From positions 18,243-82,242 of the forward strand of contig DDEU01000042.1 of assembly GCA_002336815.1 (NCBI GenBank): a stretch of DNA of 64,000 nucleotides, read 5' to 3'. This document shows positions 1 through 8,577 of the stretch, one piece after another. Below the pieces are notes generated by a model that saw only the letters and a list, made by a program, of their open reading frames with translations, made no database searches and was not told the origin of the DNA. How positions within the stretch are numbered: position 1 is the first letter of the stretch; the number at the start of each line of letters is the position of its first letter. The DNA comes from Chitinophagaceae bacterium UBA1946 (lineage in GTDB: Bacteria; Bacteroidota; Bacteroidia; Chitinophagales; Chitinophagaceae). The position numbers and the translations under genes were made by a program.

Positions 1-852
1 GCTAGTGACAGCCCGCTGGTCGATGGCCGTAATGATGGTATTGCCTGCATTCTTTTCGATCGAAACGATCTGCAGTGTGGCCGATTCTTTTTTACCCCAG
101 GTAAATAGTTTTAAGCCGCCATCGGGCCGTACATTATTAACGAATGCATTCACCGCTTCATTGATATCGGGATTATCGGCATTGTATATCAACCAGTCGC
201 TCTTTGTAAAAAGACAGAGCTTTTCATTGATCTTTTGCCGGATGTTGAGGAAGCCTTCGCCATGCGCTTCACCAATATTGGTAAATACACCGATCGATGG
301 TGCGATCATTTTTTCCAGCTGCTGCATTTCGCCCGGTTGGGAAATGCCGGCTTCAAAAATACCCAGCGTATGCTGGCTGTTCATTTGCCAAACGCTGAGG
401 GGTACCCCAATTTGAGAGTTGTAACTTTTAGGACTTCTTACAATATTGAAGTCTTTTTGCAGCAACTGGTACAACCATTCCTTTACGATGGTTTTTCCAT
501 TGCTGCCGGTAATGCCCACCACTGGTAACTGGAATTTTTTACGATGGCTGGTCACCAGCAACTGCAGGGCATGCAACACATTTTTTACCTGCAGAAAAAC
601 AGCTTCGGGGTATTTTTTTAAGTGCGATGCCTCTACCGCGTCATCCACTACAAAGCTTCGTACACCTTTTTGATACAATTCATCAATAAAGGCAATGCCG
701 GATCGCCGTGGTCCGCCCAGTGCAAAGAACAAGGAGGTTTCCGGGAAAAGCAGTTTGCGGCTGTCCAGCAGCAGGTGTTCAATGATAAGGTTGTTTGGCT
801 GCTGCAAAACATCAGCGCCGGTAAGCCTGGCTATTTCTGTTGTACTGTACAA
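1..852 (-). CDS. murF: MurF-type UDP-MurNAc-tripeptide:D-Ala-D-Ala ligase (N-terminal part, runs off the window)
   Basis: Adds D-Ala-D-Ala to UDP-MurNAc-tripeptide in the cytoplasm, the last soluble step of the peptidoglycan precursor. The 284 visible codons hold the Mur ligase P-loop GITGSNGKT near residue 111 and the following KSYNSQIGVPLSVW and NIGEAHGEGF segments typical of MurF. The variant P-loop context (GSNGKTIVKEW) is the one I associate with Bacteroidota MurF proteins fused to a C-terminal alanine racemase, but that part would lie outside the window, so the fusion is inference. No ATG fits; the best start is TTG at 852, giving the MYSTTEIARLTGA N-terminus expected for the family. 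It begins 14 bases after the TerC gene and is probably co-transcribed with it. Confidence 0.9.
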   Translation of the reverse strand, partial: MYSTTEIARLTGADVLQQPNNLIIEHLLLDSRKLLFPETSLFFALGGPRRSGIAFIDELYQKGVRSFVVDDAVEASHLKKYPEAVFLQVKNVLHALQLLVTSHRKKFQLPVVGITGSNGKTIVKEWLYQLLQKDFNIVRSPKSYNSQIGVPLSVWQMNSQHTLGIFEAGISQPGEMQQLEKMIAPSIGVFTNIGEAHGEGFLNIRQKINEKLCLFTKSDWLIYNADNPDINEAVNAFVNNVRPDGGLKLFTWGKKESATLQIVSIEKNAGNTIITAIDQRAVTS

Positions 853-866
853 TGAAACGTTTTTGA

Positions 867-1826
867 TTATTCGATATCGAGGTCTTCAGGCAGTTCTTTC
901 TTTTTCATAAACATAGAATAAAAGATGGCACCGCTGATGCAAAGTAAAATTACACCGAGTGAAATAAATACCTGCACATTTTTATCGATCCATTGGTTGA
1001 GCCAATGTTCTGCCAGCATTTTAACGCCGATAAATATCAGTACGATGGCAATGCCCTGCTGCAGGTAATCAAATTTAGAAACTGCTCCTCTCAGTAAAAA
1101 GAAAAGGCTTCTTAAGCCCAGTACCGCAAAAATATTGGAGGTATAGATCACCAGCGTATTCCTTGAGATGCCCATCACCGCAGGTATGGAATCAAGTGCA
1201 AATACCAGGTCGATACCAGCCAGCAGGAGTATCACTAAAAAAAGAGAAGTGTAAAACCTTTTACCATCTTCCTTTACAATGTACTGCCCCTGCCCATCGT
1301 GGGCTACCACCGGCAGGTATTTGGTCAGAAATAAATAAAGTTTTGATTCATGTGGCCTGAACTCTTCATCCGCATCTGCCACAAACATTTTGTACCCGGT
1401 GTACACCAAAAAAACACCAAAGATGTACAGTATCCAGCCAAATCGCTCCACCAGCGCCACACCTGCGGTGATGAACAATACCCTGAATACGATGGCCATT
1501 AAAATACCGATCAGCAGTACCCGGCCGTAATATTTTTCCTTGATGCCAAAAGCTGTAAAAATGAGAATGAAAACAAAGATATTGTCGATGCTCAGGCTCC
1601 ATTCCATGAGGTAGGCGCTCAGGTATTGCAATGCCAGTACCTGCCCTCCCTGCACCCACATGTAAATAAAAAAACCGAGCGCCAGGCCTACCCAAAAAAA
1701 TGTTTGGTAAAGAGCGGCCTTAATGGTGATCACTTTGTTCTTTTTGCTCAGTAAACCGAGATCAAAAATGAGCGCCAGTAGGACCACAATGCCGAAGACC
1801 AGGTATGTAATTTGAGTAGTATTCAT
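867..1826 (-). CDS. TerC/Alx family integral membrane protein
   Basis: A 319-residue polytopic membrane protein of the TerC family, whose members (for example Alx) have been linked to manganese or other metal export and tellurite resistance. About eight hydrophobic segments are visible. The family's membrane-embedded acidic motifs are present: SLSIDNIFVF (Asp81) and GIDLVFALDSIPAVMGI (Asp206, Asp212). It starts at ATG 1826 and lies between gldG and murF on the same strand with short gaps (45 and 14 bases), so it may belong to one transcript starting at gldF. The transported substrate cannot be read from the sequence. Confidence 0.9.
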   Translation of the reverse strand: MNTTQITYLVFGIVVLLALIFDLGLLSKKNKVITIKAALYQTFFWVGLALGFFIYMWVQGGQVLALQYLSAYLMEWSLSIDNIFVFILIFTAFGIKEKYYGRVLLIGILMAIVFRVLFITAGVALVERFGWILYIFGVFLVYTGYKMFVADADEEFRPHESKLYLFLTKYLPVVAHDGQGQYIVKEDGKRFYTSLFLVILLLAGIDLVFALDSIPAVMGISRNTLVIYTSNIFAVLGLRSLFFLLRGAVSKFDYLQQGIAIVLIFIGVKMLAEHWLNQWIDKNVQVFISLGVILLCISGAIFYSMFMKKKELPEDLDIE

Positions 1827-1871
1827 TGAGTATTGTAGTTAAACCTGCAGACCATACCGCAGGGAAAGCAG

Positions 1872-3578
1872 TTATGACATCGTATATTTTCTTTTCCGGC
1901 GCCACTGAAATGCAACTGCAAAGAGGCAAACCAACAAGATGGGTGCCACAATATTTATTATTTGCCAGCGTGATTTTTCATCCTCTACTTTTTTGGTGTC
2001 CAGCAGGCGGAGTGTATAGTCTTTCCCTTTGGCTTCCATCAACCCAGACCTGTTGATGAGGTATTCCATGCAGTTTTGAAAAAAATCTTTGTTTGCGAAT
2101 GGAAATTCTTTCTGCGTGCCATAGGCAAACTGGTTCATGCCCATTGGTATCGGCTGGTTGTTGGCAGCACCATTTAATACGATATCTCCATCGGATACGA
2201 TGATCATCTTGTTGTCAGTTCTGCATCCTGGCAGAAATTCACCCTTATATGCTTCGATAGAATCCCTCAATGCCTGGGAAAGCCTGTTCTTAAAAAGCGA
2301 TTGAAATTTCCCTTCCAGCAGTACTGCTGCAGGAATATCGTGCCTTTTAAAATTTTCACTTTCCGGTGCATTCACATTTTCCCTGCCGCTGATCAATGCA
2401 GGCGTGGCGATCACCCGTGAATTGGCCGATGTGCTCAGTAACACGGTCTTTTGAATTCCCTCTGCTTCTACCGTATCAATGGAGTTTACAAATTTGCCGG
2501 CAACAAGACCAAGGTTTTTATTGATGGCATGATTGGATTTTGTTTGAAAGAGCGGGAAATAATTCCATTGCAACCATTCATATTGTCCATTGCCATTTAC
2601 ATCAAATGGCAGCAGGTCGCATTGCAGGTCCATTACCAGGTCACTGTTAATACGCACCCCGTATTTAAAAAGCAGGTCATTTAAACCAAGTCCCCTGTCG
2701 TAAGCGATCACTTCATTCTTCTGCTGCAGGCTATCCATTTCTGCTTCCAGTTTATCTACAAACATCAGTAGTTTGCCTCCCTTCATAACAAACTGGTCTA
2801 TCTTCAGTTTTTCTTCTTCAGTAAAAGGTTTCGTGGGCTTTACGATCACCAGCATACTAAAGGTGTCAGGAATTGCCGGCTGTGTATTGATATTAAAAGT
2901 AAAAAGCTGGTAATCTTTTTTCAATACATTCTGCACCATGTCATACGTATTGAAACCAACCGGCTCGCCATTGCCGGTGGAATAGGCGATCAATGGTTTG
3001 TCGGTGTAGGAGAGCCTGTCAATAGCATCTGCAAACTTGTACTCCATCAACGCTTCCGCACTGTTGAGTTCTTTGGGCGAGATGAATATCTTGTTTCCTG
3101 AATAAAGGGTTACGGCAAAGGTTTTTCCTTTGTAATGCACAAGGGCAGCAGGATAAACCATCTGTTGCTGCTCACCTGCCTTTAACTGAACTTTCAGGTT
3201 TACCGGATCAATACCCAATGATGCGACGGTATCGGAATATTTAGTAGTTACATCATCTAACTCATCATCAGGCGATACAAAACGATAGCTGATCTTGTTA
3301 CCGGCAACTTCCTTGAATTCCTGCAGGGTTTCTTCTGCGGCGTTGGCCAGTTTTTTAAATGCACTCGGGAACTCCCCCTTTAAAAGAATATCGATCTTTA
3401 CTTCACTATCCAGTTTTTTCAGCAGCTTTTTAGTGGGTGCCGCAAGGGTGAACCTTTTTTCGGCGGTAAGATCAATCCTTTGGTGCCACAGGGAAGCAAG
3501 CAGGTTGATGCCTAACAACAGTACAATTACAGTTGCGATAATAAGGCCTTTCCCGGAAGTCTTTTTTAGAGAACTCAT
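1872..3578 (-). CDS. gldG: GldG, gliding-motility-associated ABC transporter substrate-binding-like subunit
   Basis: 568 residues. One N-terminal membrane helix (about residues 10-30) precedes a large extracytoplasmic part with the MSLHQRIDLTAEKRFTLA-like opening typical of the GldG/ABC_transp_aux family (here WHQRIDLTAEKRFTLA), and a C-terminal helix (about 545-562) ends in a basic tail RRKRK. GldG works with the permease GldF and the ATPase GldA in Bacteroidota gliding; gldA is not in this window. The start codon overlaps the gldF stop by one base (TAATG), showing translational coupling. Its presence suggests a gliding lineage, although gldFG also occur in non-gliders. Confidence 0.92.
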   Translation of the reverse strand: MSSLKKTSGKGLIIATVIVLLLGINLLASLWHQRIDLTAEKRFTLAAPTKKLLKKLDSEVKIDILLKGEFPSAFKKLANAAEETLQEFKEVAGNKISYRFVSPDDELDDVTTKYSDTVASLGIDPVNLKVQLKAGEQQQMVYPAALVHYKGKTFAVTLYSGNKIFISPKELNSAEALMEYKFADAIDRLSYTDKPLIAYSTGNGEPVGFNTYDMVQNVLKKDYQLFTFNINTQPAIPDTFSMLVIVKPTKPFTEEEKLKIDQFVMKGGKLLMFVDKLEAEMDSLQQKNEVIAYDRGLGLNDLLFKYGVRINSDLVMDLQCDLLPFDVNGNGQYEWLQWNYFPLFQTKSNHAINKNLGLVAGKFVNSIDTVEAEGIQKTVLLSTSANSRVIATPALISGRENVNAPESENFKRHDIPAAVLLEGKFQSLFKNRLSQALRDSIEAYKGEFLPGCRTDNKMIIVSDGDIVLNGAANNQPIPMGMNQFAYGTQKEFPFANKDFFQNCMEYLINRSGLMEAKGKDYTLRLLDTKKVEDEKSRWQIINIVAPILLVCLFAVAFQWRRKRKYTMS

Positions 3579-4300
3579 TAATTATGCTGGAGTTTTTTTT
3601 CGGTGATAAACAGGAATAAGAAAATAATACTGACAAAGAAAATAAGATCCCTCGTATCAAGTACTCCCCTACTGATGCTCCGGTAATGAAAATCAATACC
3701 AAGCATTTCAATATAGTAGTCGGCCTTTCCCTGGAAAACCGGCAAGATGCTGATCAAACTAAATCCAATATATAAGATGACGCAGGCAAAAGCACTGATA
3801 AGGAAGGCCACCACTGCATTGCCGGTAAAGCTGCTGCAGCAAAGACTGATGGCTGCAAACACAGCCGCCAGCAGGAACAGCCCCAGGTAACTGCCGGTAA
3901 TACCACCGCCATCGATGCTGCCGGTAGCACTGAGGGCTTTGATAGTAAATACATAGATCAAGGTGGGAACGATCACAAACAGGAGTACCATCAATACAGA
4001 GAGGTATTTGCCCAGTACGATCTGCCAGCAACTGAGGGGTTTTGTCCGGAGTATCTCAAAAGTGCCGCTTTTGATCTCTTCCGACAGGGAGCGCATGGTA
4101 ATGGCCGGCACCAGGAAGATGAGGATCCAGGGAGCCAGCTCAAAAAATTTATCAAGGGTGGCATAGCCAAAATCGAACAGGTTGCTGTCTTTTAATACAA
4201 ATAAAAACAGGCCGTTTACCAGCAGGAACAGCACAATGGCAATATAGCCAGTGAGGTTACTGAAAAACTGCTGCAACTCTTTCTTACAAATACTCAGCAT
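3578..4300 (-). CDS. gldF: GldF, gliding-motility-associated ABC transporter permease
   Basis: 240-residue ABC-2-type permease with six predicted membrane helices. It opens with MLSICKKELQQFFSNLTGYIAI and carries the typical EEIKSGTFEILRTKPLS segment near residue 75-92 that contacts the ATPase in this family. It is the first gene of the gldF-gldG pair and overlaps gldG by one base. The partner ATPase (GldA or an equivalent) must be encoded elsewhere. ATG 4300 is the only sensible start; about 285 bases without a gene lie upstream. Confidence 0.92.
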   Translation of the reverse strand: MLSICKKELQQFFSNLTGYIAIVLFLLVNGLFLFVLKDSNLFDFGYATLDKFFELAPWILIFLVPAITMRSLSEEIKSGTFEILRTKPLSCWQIVLGKYLSVLMVLLFVIVPTLIYVFTIKALSATGSIDGGGITGSYLGLFLLAAVFAAISLCCSSFTGNAVVAFLISAFACVILYIGFSLISILPVFQGKADYYIEMLGIDFHYRSISRGVLDTRDLIFFVSIIFLFLFITEKKLQHN

Positions 4301-4516
4301 ATTACTTTTAAAATTGCTGCAATTTACTATTTAGGCGGTTATAAAAACCTTGTTTCTGCTTTTGCCTCCCGGGGTCGTTAAAAGGGCCTCCAAAAAAAAC
4401 TTTAACTTTTTTAAATAATAATGCAGCGTTTGGTAAAATCTCTTTGTCATAAGGGTACAAATCATTTTTACCGATTTTATATTTACGTTAGTCGTTTACC
4501 AAAACCAACTTCTGCG

Positions 4517-4541
4517 CCCCCGGTCTACCGGGGGTTTTTTT
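4517..4541 (+). terminator. Rho-independent terminator ahead of the proline-rich gene
   Basis: Seven-base GC stem CCCCCGG / CCGGGGG (4517-4523 and 4528-4534) with a four-base loop and then seven T. It points along the plus strand, yet no plus-strand gene lies upstream; the nearest coding DNA is gldF, which leaves on the minus strand. It ends 44 bases before the ATG at 4586, so it would end a short RNA made within 4300-4540 or act as a leader attenuator for the next gene. Confidence 0.7.
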
Positions 4542-4585
4542 ATGGAAACTACCCTGCCCTGCATCTCAGCCGGTAAATTATTATC

Positions 4586-4852
4586 ATGAAAAAAATTATT
4601 GTACTGGCCACAGCAGTTTTATTGTCTGCACAATTGATGGCCCAATCAAAAAAAGCGGCTCCACCACCGCCGCCCCCACCTGCACCAAAAGTAGCAACAG
4701 CACCACCGCCGCCACCTCCCACAACACCAGCAGTGAAGGATGCACCAGCTCCGCCACCACCACCACCGCCTCCACCAAGGCTGCACAAAAGGAAACATGC
4801 AAAACCGCACTTTACTCCGCCGGTGATCGTGGAAGATAAAAAAGCGGTCTAA
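4586..4852 (+). CDS. Small exported proline-rich protein
   Basis: 88 residues: a signal peptide (MKKIIVLATAVLLSAQLMAQ, cleavage after the AQ), then three blocks of consecutive prolines (7, 6 and 9) separated by short Ala/Thr/Val/Lys spacers, then a basic HKRKHAKPH segment. No catalytic domain is visible. Extended poly-proline rods with a basic end could bind the cell wall or a surface polymer, but this is speculation. The other frames of this C-rich stretch are long only because of composition. The signal peptide and ATG start make this frame the credible one. Confidence 0.72.
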   Translation: MKKIIVLATAVLLSAQLMAQSKKAAPPPPPPPAPKVATAPPPPPPTTPAVKDAPAPPPPPPPPPRLHKRKHAKPHFTPPVIVEDKKAV

Positions 4853-4857
4853 AGCCA

Positions 4858-4966
4858 GGGGCTGTAGCAAAGCGAACGGCAGTTATCCTGCGTTTATGAC
4901 ATGTTTACCGGACCGATCGTTAGGTGAAAAGAAGAAAATGACGACCAATGGCTTTGGTACAGCTCC
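4858..4966. repeat. Degenerate copy of the palindromic GGCTGTATCAAA element
   Basis: Outer arms GGGGCTGTAGCAAAGC (from 4858) and GCTTTGGTACAGCTCC (to 4966) are near-perfect inverted repeats, related to the arms of the elements at 9308, 10561 and 27008. It fills the space between two convergent genes, where the long hairpin could end transcription from both sides. The inner stems are poorly preserved, so membership in the family is less sure than for the other copies. Confidence 0.5.
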
Positions 4967-4983
4967 TTTCAATTTTATTTGAC

Positions 4984-5874
4984 TCAATTCTTTCTATCTG
5001 CAGGCTTCCTGTTGGCCAGGTACACCCCCGATAAGATCACAAGCAGGCACCCTACCTGCAGCCAGCCAAATTTTTCGCTGAAATAAATGCCCCACCCAAT
5101 GGCTACGAAAGGAATTCCGTAAGTGACCATACTGGCAAAGATGCCCCCTGCCCGTTTCACAAGCATATAAAACAGGATGGTAGCGATGGCTGTTCCGCCG
5201 ATGCCCAGCACCATGGCCGAACCAATACCCGTTAAATAGGCTGCATTTTGCAATGGTCCCTTAAAAAAACCGGTGAGGAATAACACGCCCAGGGCCGGCA
5301 AAGCATTTAAAGTCAATGCCACGGATGCGACCTGCAGCGAAGGAAGATGGGATAAGTATTTAGAAACAAGGTTTACATTAAAGCCATACATAATGGTGGC
5401 CAATATGATCAGCATTGGGTACAATACACCGTGACTTTGCTGTATATGCCCCTTGCTCAGCAACAGCAAAATGCTGCCGGTAAAAGCGATCACAATACCC
5501 ACCACTTTATTAAAGGGAGTATTGCGGTGAAAGAACAATGCGCCGGTGATAATTACAAATATTGGCGTGAGGGAATTAAGCGTACCTGCCAATGAGCTAT
5601 CCATACCCTGCTCGGCATAGCAAAACAAAAATGCCGGCAACAGGCTGCCCAATACGCCCGATAAGAATACCAATGGCCATTTTTGAAAGGGGATTTTTCT
5701 GAAAGATCCTGCTGCAATGGGCAGCAACACCAAACCGGCCGCAACAATGCGTACGGCGGCAATATCGTAGGGGTTCACGCCATTGTCGAGCCCGATCTTC
5801 ATCAGGATAAAGCTGCTGCCCCATATCAGGGCAAGTACGCAAAATATCAACCAATCAGTTAGCTTTTTACTCAC
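4984..5874 (-). CDS. EamA/DMT family transporter
   Basis: Ten-helix drug/metabolite transporter-like membrane protein built of two EamA repeats. The N-terminal repeat has the family signature LIWGSSFILMKIGL and the second repeat ends in a Lys/Arg tail (NRKPADRKN). With the GTG start at 5874 the protein is 296 residues, the usual length; the frame stays open to 5973 but that extension (33 residues) is polar and not typical. Substrate unknown. The gene stands alone, converging with the proline-rich gene and divergent from mscL. Confidence 0.88.
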   Translation of the reverse strand: MSKKLTDWLIFCVLALIWGSSFILMKIGLDNGVNPYDIAAVRIVAAGLVLLPIAAGSFRKIPFQKWPLVFLSGVLGSLLPAFLFCYAEQGMDSSLAGTLNSLTPIFVIITGALFFHRNTPFNKVVGIVIAFTGSILLLLSKGHIQQSHGVLYPMLIILATIMYGFNVNLVSKYLSHLPSLQVASVALTLNALPALGVLFLTGFFKGPLQNAAYLTGIGSAMVLGIGGTAIATILFYMLVKRAGGIFASMVTYGIPFVAIGWGIYFSEKFGWLQVGCLLVILSGVYLANRKPADRKN

Positions 5875-6057
5875 CCTGCAAAGATGTTGTTTTAAAACTG
5901 AACGATAAAATGGCATAAAAGATAACCGCGGCCCGTTTTTATCCACATCAACGCTTGTAGAAAAAAAATACATAGAAAAAAATTGCTATTGGATACAATA
6001 TTTTGTAATTATGCCGCAACCTCATAAATCATATTAATCAACTTAAAACGAATTATC

Positions 6058-6426
6058 ATGGGACTAATTAAAGAATTTAAAGATTTTGCGTTAAAAGGCA
6101 ATGTAGTTGACCTTGCGGTAGCTGTTATCATTGGCGGTGCTTTTGGTGCCATCGTATCATCTCTTGTTGACGATGTAATTACACCTCTTTTATTAAACCC
6201 GGCACTCAAAGCTGCCCATGCAGAAAATATTGACAGTCTCACGTGGGGAGCGGTAAAATATGGTAAGTTTTTAGCCTCTATCATTAAGTTTATTGTAATT
6301 GCCATCGTGCTTTTTGCACTTATCAAAGCAGCCAACAGTACTAAAAAGAAAGAAGAGGCTGCACCGGCAGGCCCATCCTCTACAGATGCTTTATTGATAG
6401 AGATCAGGGACGCTCTCAAAAAATAA
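6058..6426 (+). CDS. mscL: MscL, large-conductance mechanosensitive channel
   Basis: 122 residues with the conserved MscL N-terminus (GLIKEFKDFALKGNVVDLAV) and first pore helix (AVIIGGAFGAIVSSLVDDVITP), a short periplasmic loop and a second helix (about 77-97), followed by a charged cytoplasmic tail. It opens a wide non-selective pore under membrane tension to release solutes during hypo-osmotic shock. Single gene, closed by the terminator at 6451. Confidence 0.97.
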   Translation: MGLIKEFKDFALKGNVVDLAVAVIIGGAFGAIVSSLVDDVITPLLLNPALKAAHAENIDSLTWGAVKYGKFLASIIKFIVIAIVLFALIKAANSTKKKEEAAPAGPSSTDALLIEIRDALKK

Positions 6427-6450
6427 TTTTTTATCATACAACTTTATTGA

Positions 6451-6486
6451 AGCATTGCAAGTCTCGGGGCTGCAATGCTTTTTTTT
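6451..6486 (+). terminator. Terminator after mscL
   Basis: Nine-base perfect stem AGCATTGCA (6451-6459) / TGCAATGCT (6471-6479) with an 11-base loop, followed by a run of eight T. Confidence 0.9.
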
Positions 6487-6556
6487 ACTAAAACTGCTGT
6501 TGATGCACTAAAGAATTCCAGCATCAGCGCCCCAAATTTTAACCAAAAAAAATATC

Positions 6557-7423
6557 ATGAAAAGTAAATTGTATTTGTGCTCGCTGGCTTTGTTAAGCGC
6601 AACAGCGATCAATGCCCAAACCATTACCCCACAGGAAGCTGCCGCCAATCTTACCAAAGCCAAAGCCGACCTAAAAGACAGCGCATGGACGAAAGCCGGT
6701 ACCATCAACATCACTATAACGGAAGCGGGTAGAAATGATTACTGGATCAAGGGCGGCGAAAAATCCACCATTGGTATCAAGGGAATACTCGATTATAACT
6801 TTGATCTTAAAAGAGGAAAAGTAAACTGGCTCAACTCGATCAGGGCAAGATATGGTGTATCAAGATCAACTTCTACCAACGACAAGTTTGTAAAAAACGA
6901 CGATTATATTAACTACAGTACCACTTACGGTAAGGAGTTCAAAAAAAACTGGAGCTATGCAGGTTTCTTCAGCCTTGAGTCACAGTTTGATCAATACTTT
7001 TTAACACCGGGATATATCAAATTGGGCCCCGGCATTTTGTACAAGCCCAATACACATTTTTCAGTGCTGATGTCGCCGGTAATGGGAAACCTCACCACCA
7101 AGCTGGCTTCCAGTCTTAAAAATGTGGCAGCGTTTGGTGTAGATTCAGGTAAAACCGTTGCCCTTGGCCTTGGTGCATTTGTGCAGGCCAACCTGAATTA
7201 CGATATCACTAAAGGCGTAAACTACAAATCGGTATTTACGGCCTATTCCAACTACCTCGATCACCCGGGCAACGTGATATTCGACTGGAGTAATTTATTC
7301 ACGCTAACCGTTAATAAATACCTCGGTGCTACTGTAAGTTTCAATACCCGTTACAACGATTTTGAAGTAGCACACCTTCAAACGCAGCACAGCATTGGTG
7401 TTGGTTTAAGTTATAAATTATAA
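6557..7423 (+). CDS. DUF3078 outer-membrane beta-barrel-like protein
   Basis: 288 residues: signal peptide ending in INAQ, then the DUF3078 pattern with alternating hydrophobic/polar strands (YWIKGGEKSTIGIKGILDYNFD, WLNSIRARYGVSRS, NWSYAGFFSLESQFDQ) and a C-terminal strand ending in aromatic/Leu (GVGLSYKL), consistent with a barrel in the outer membrane. The family is common in Bacteroidota and has no established function that I know of. Monocistronic by position. Confidence 0.85.
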   Translation: MKSKLYLCSLALLSATAINAQTITPQEAAANLTKAKADLKDSAWTKAGTINITITEAGRNDYWIKGGEKSTIGIKGILDYNFDLKRGKVNWLNSIRARYGVSRSTSTNDKFVKNDDYINYSTTYGKEFKKNWSYAGFFSLESQFDQYFLTPGYIKLGPGILYKPNTHFSVLMSPVMGNLTTKLASSLKNVAAFGVDSGKTVALGLGAFVQANLNYDITKGVNYKSVFTAYSNYLDHPGNVIFDWSNLFTLTVNKYLGATVSFNTRYNDFEVAHLQTQHSIGVGLSYKL

Positions 7424-7453
7424 GATCTTTTAAAAGAACCGGCCTTGTTTCAG

Positions 7454-7480
7454 CAGCCACTTTCCGCAGGAGGGTGGCTG
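7454..7480 (+). terminator. Possible weak terminator after the DUF3078 gene
   Basis: Stem CAGCCAC / GTGGCTG (7454-7460 and 7474-7480) about 30 bases after the stop codon. The tail is TTGTATGTAT rather than a clean T run, so it may be only partly effective. Confidence 0.4.
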
Positions 7481-7575
7481 TTGTATGTATATTCGCATAT
7501 CCGCTCTGCCGGCAGTTATTATCCACATTTAAAGCGGGAGTTGATACCTGAATGCAATTCTCACCCAAGTTTTAA

Positions 7576-7583
7576 TACATTTG
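7576..7583 (+). promoter_or_regulatory. -7 promoter box ahead of scpA
   Basis: TACATTTG matches the Bacteroidota -7 consensus TAnnTTTG exactly and lies 45 bases before the scpA ATG. No good -33 TTTG box is seen at the usual distance. A hairpin TCCTCC/GGAGGA with eight T (7584-7615) follows at once; if transcription starts near 7590 it would be only partly transcribed, so it more likely ends read-through from upstream. Confidence 0.5.
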
Positions 7584-7628
7584 TCCTCCTCCGTTTAGTG
7601 GGGAGGATTTTTTTTACAACGACATATT

Positions 7629-8432
7629 ATGGCAAATACACCCTCCTACCAGATAAAACTTGAACAGTTTGAAGGACCGTTTGACCTGCTGCTCTTTTTT
7701 ATAGAAAGAGATGAGCTGGATATTTATAATATTCCCATTACAAAGATTACCAACGACTTCCTCGATTTCATTCACCAGTCGGAAAAACTGAATATTGAAC
7801 TGAGCAGTGAATTCATTTTATTTATCAGCACCCTCATGCGTATCAAGGCAAAAATGCTGATACCCCGCAAAGAGCTGGATGCACAGGGCAATGAAATAGA
7901 TCCAAGACAGGAACTGATCAGCAAGATCCTCGAATATAAAAAATTCAAGGAAGCATCTGCAAAGCTCGCCGAGATGGAAGAAATAAGGATGCTGATGTTT
8001 AAAAGAGGCAACCTGCAAAAGGAGCTGGCACAGATCGGCGAAGAAGCAGGCGAAGGCACCGAGATACAGGCGGTTACGTTGTTCAAGCTGATGAAGGCTT
8101 TTGAAAAAGTGGTGCAGAAACTGCATGAAAGAAATAACAAACCGGTTCATACAGTAATACAGTACAATTACACAATGGAGGAAAGCAGGGACTATATGCT
8201 GGACCACTGCCGCACCCAAAAGACCACTTCATTTGAAAAGATATTCGAGATCTGCCAGGATAAGATACATGCCATCTTTCTTTTTTTAAGCCTGCTTGAA
8301 TTATCACAGCAGAAATACCTGATGATCGTTACCGGCGAAGGAAGGAACAATTTCATTGTGGAATACAATGAAAACCGGGAAGAGGATGTTGACAGTTCGA
8401 TCAACTACAATGAGATGACCAGTTTTAATTAA
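7629..8432 (+). CDS. scpA: ScpA, segregation and condensation protein A (kleisin)
   Basis: 267 residues. The N-terminal ScpA block is clear (KLEQFEGPFDLLLFFIERDE, then DIYNIPITKITNDFLDFI), followed by the FILFISTLMRIKAKMLIP helix, a coiled-coil middle and a C-terminal winged-helix part (IFEICQDKIHAIFLFLSLLELSQQKYL) that binds the SMC head. ScpA bridges SMC heads with ScpB to form the condensin complex that organises the chromosome. scpB and smc are not in this window. Confidence 0.95.
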   Translation: MANTPSYQIKLEQFEGPFDLLLFFIERDELDIYNIPITKITNDFLDFIHQSEKLNIELSSEFILFISTLMRIKAKMLIPRKELDAQGNEIDPRQELISKILEYKKFKEASAKLAEMEEIRMLMFKRGNLQKELAQIGEEAGEGTEIQAVTLFKLMKAFEKVVQKLHERNNKPVHTVIQYNYTMEESRDYMLDHCRTQKTTSFEKIFEICQDKIHAIFLFLSLLELSQQKYLMIVTGEGRNNFIVEYNENREEDVDSSINYNEMTSFN

Positions 8433-8444
8433 ACCATCATAACT

Positions 8445-8496
8445 GCCGGGAAAAGTTAAATGGTAATGCAAAGCTTACCGACTTCCCGGCATTTTT
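8445..8496 (+). terminator. Terminator after scpA
   Basis: Perfect eight-base arms GCCGGGAA (8445-8452) and TTCCCGGC (8483-8490), then ATTTTT. The 30-base loop contains a smaller possible hairpin (GGTAA...TTACC). Confidence 0.7.
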
Positions 8497-8577
8497 ATGT
8501 TTGAAAAGCCGCTATTCTGTCAGGTATTTTTTGATGGCAGTAAAATTGATGTTTAAACATTAAATAAAAGGAACATC

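Noticed and set aside
4549..4870. Gly-, Val- and Trp-rich open frames opposite the proline-rich gene
   Set aside because: They are translations of the same C/G-rich repeats in other frames, without credible starts; the plus-strand frame has a signal peptide and ATG.
5981..6004. Promoter-like TATTTTG before mscL
   Set aside because: One base short of the TAnnTTTG consensus and no -33 box at the right distance.
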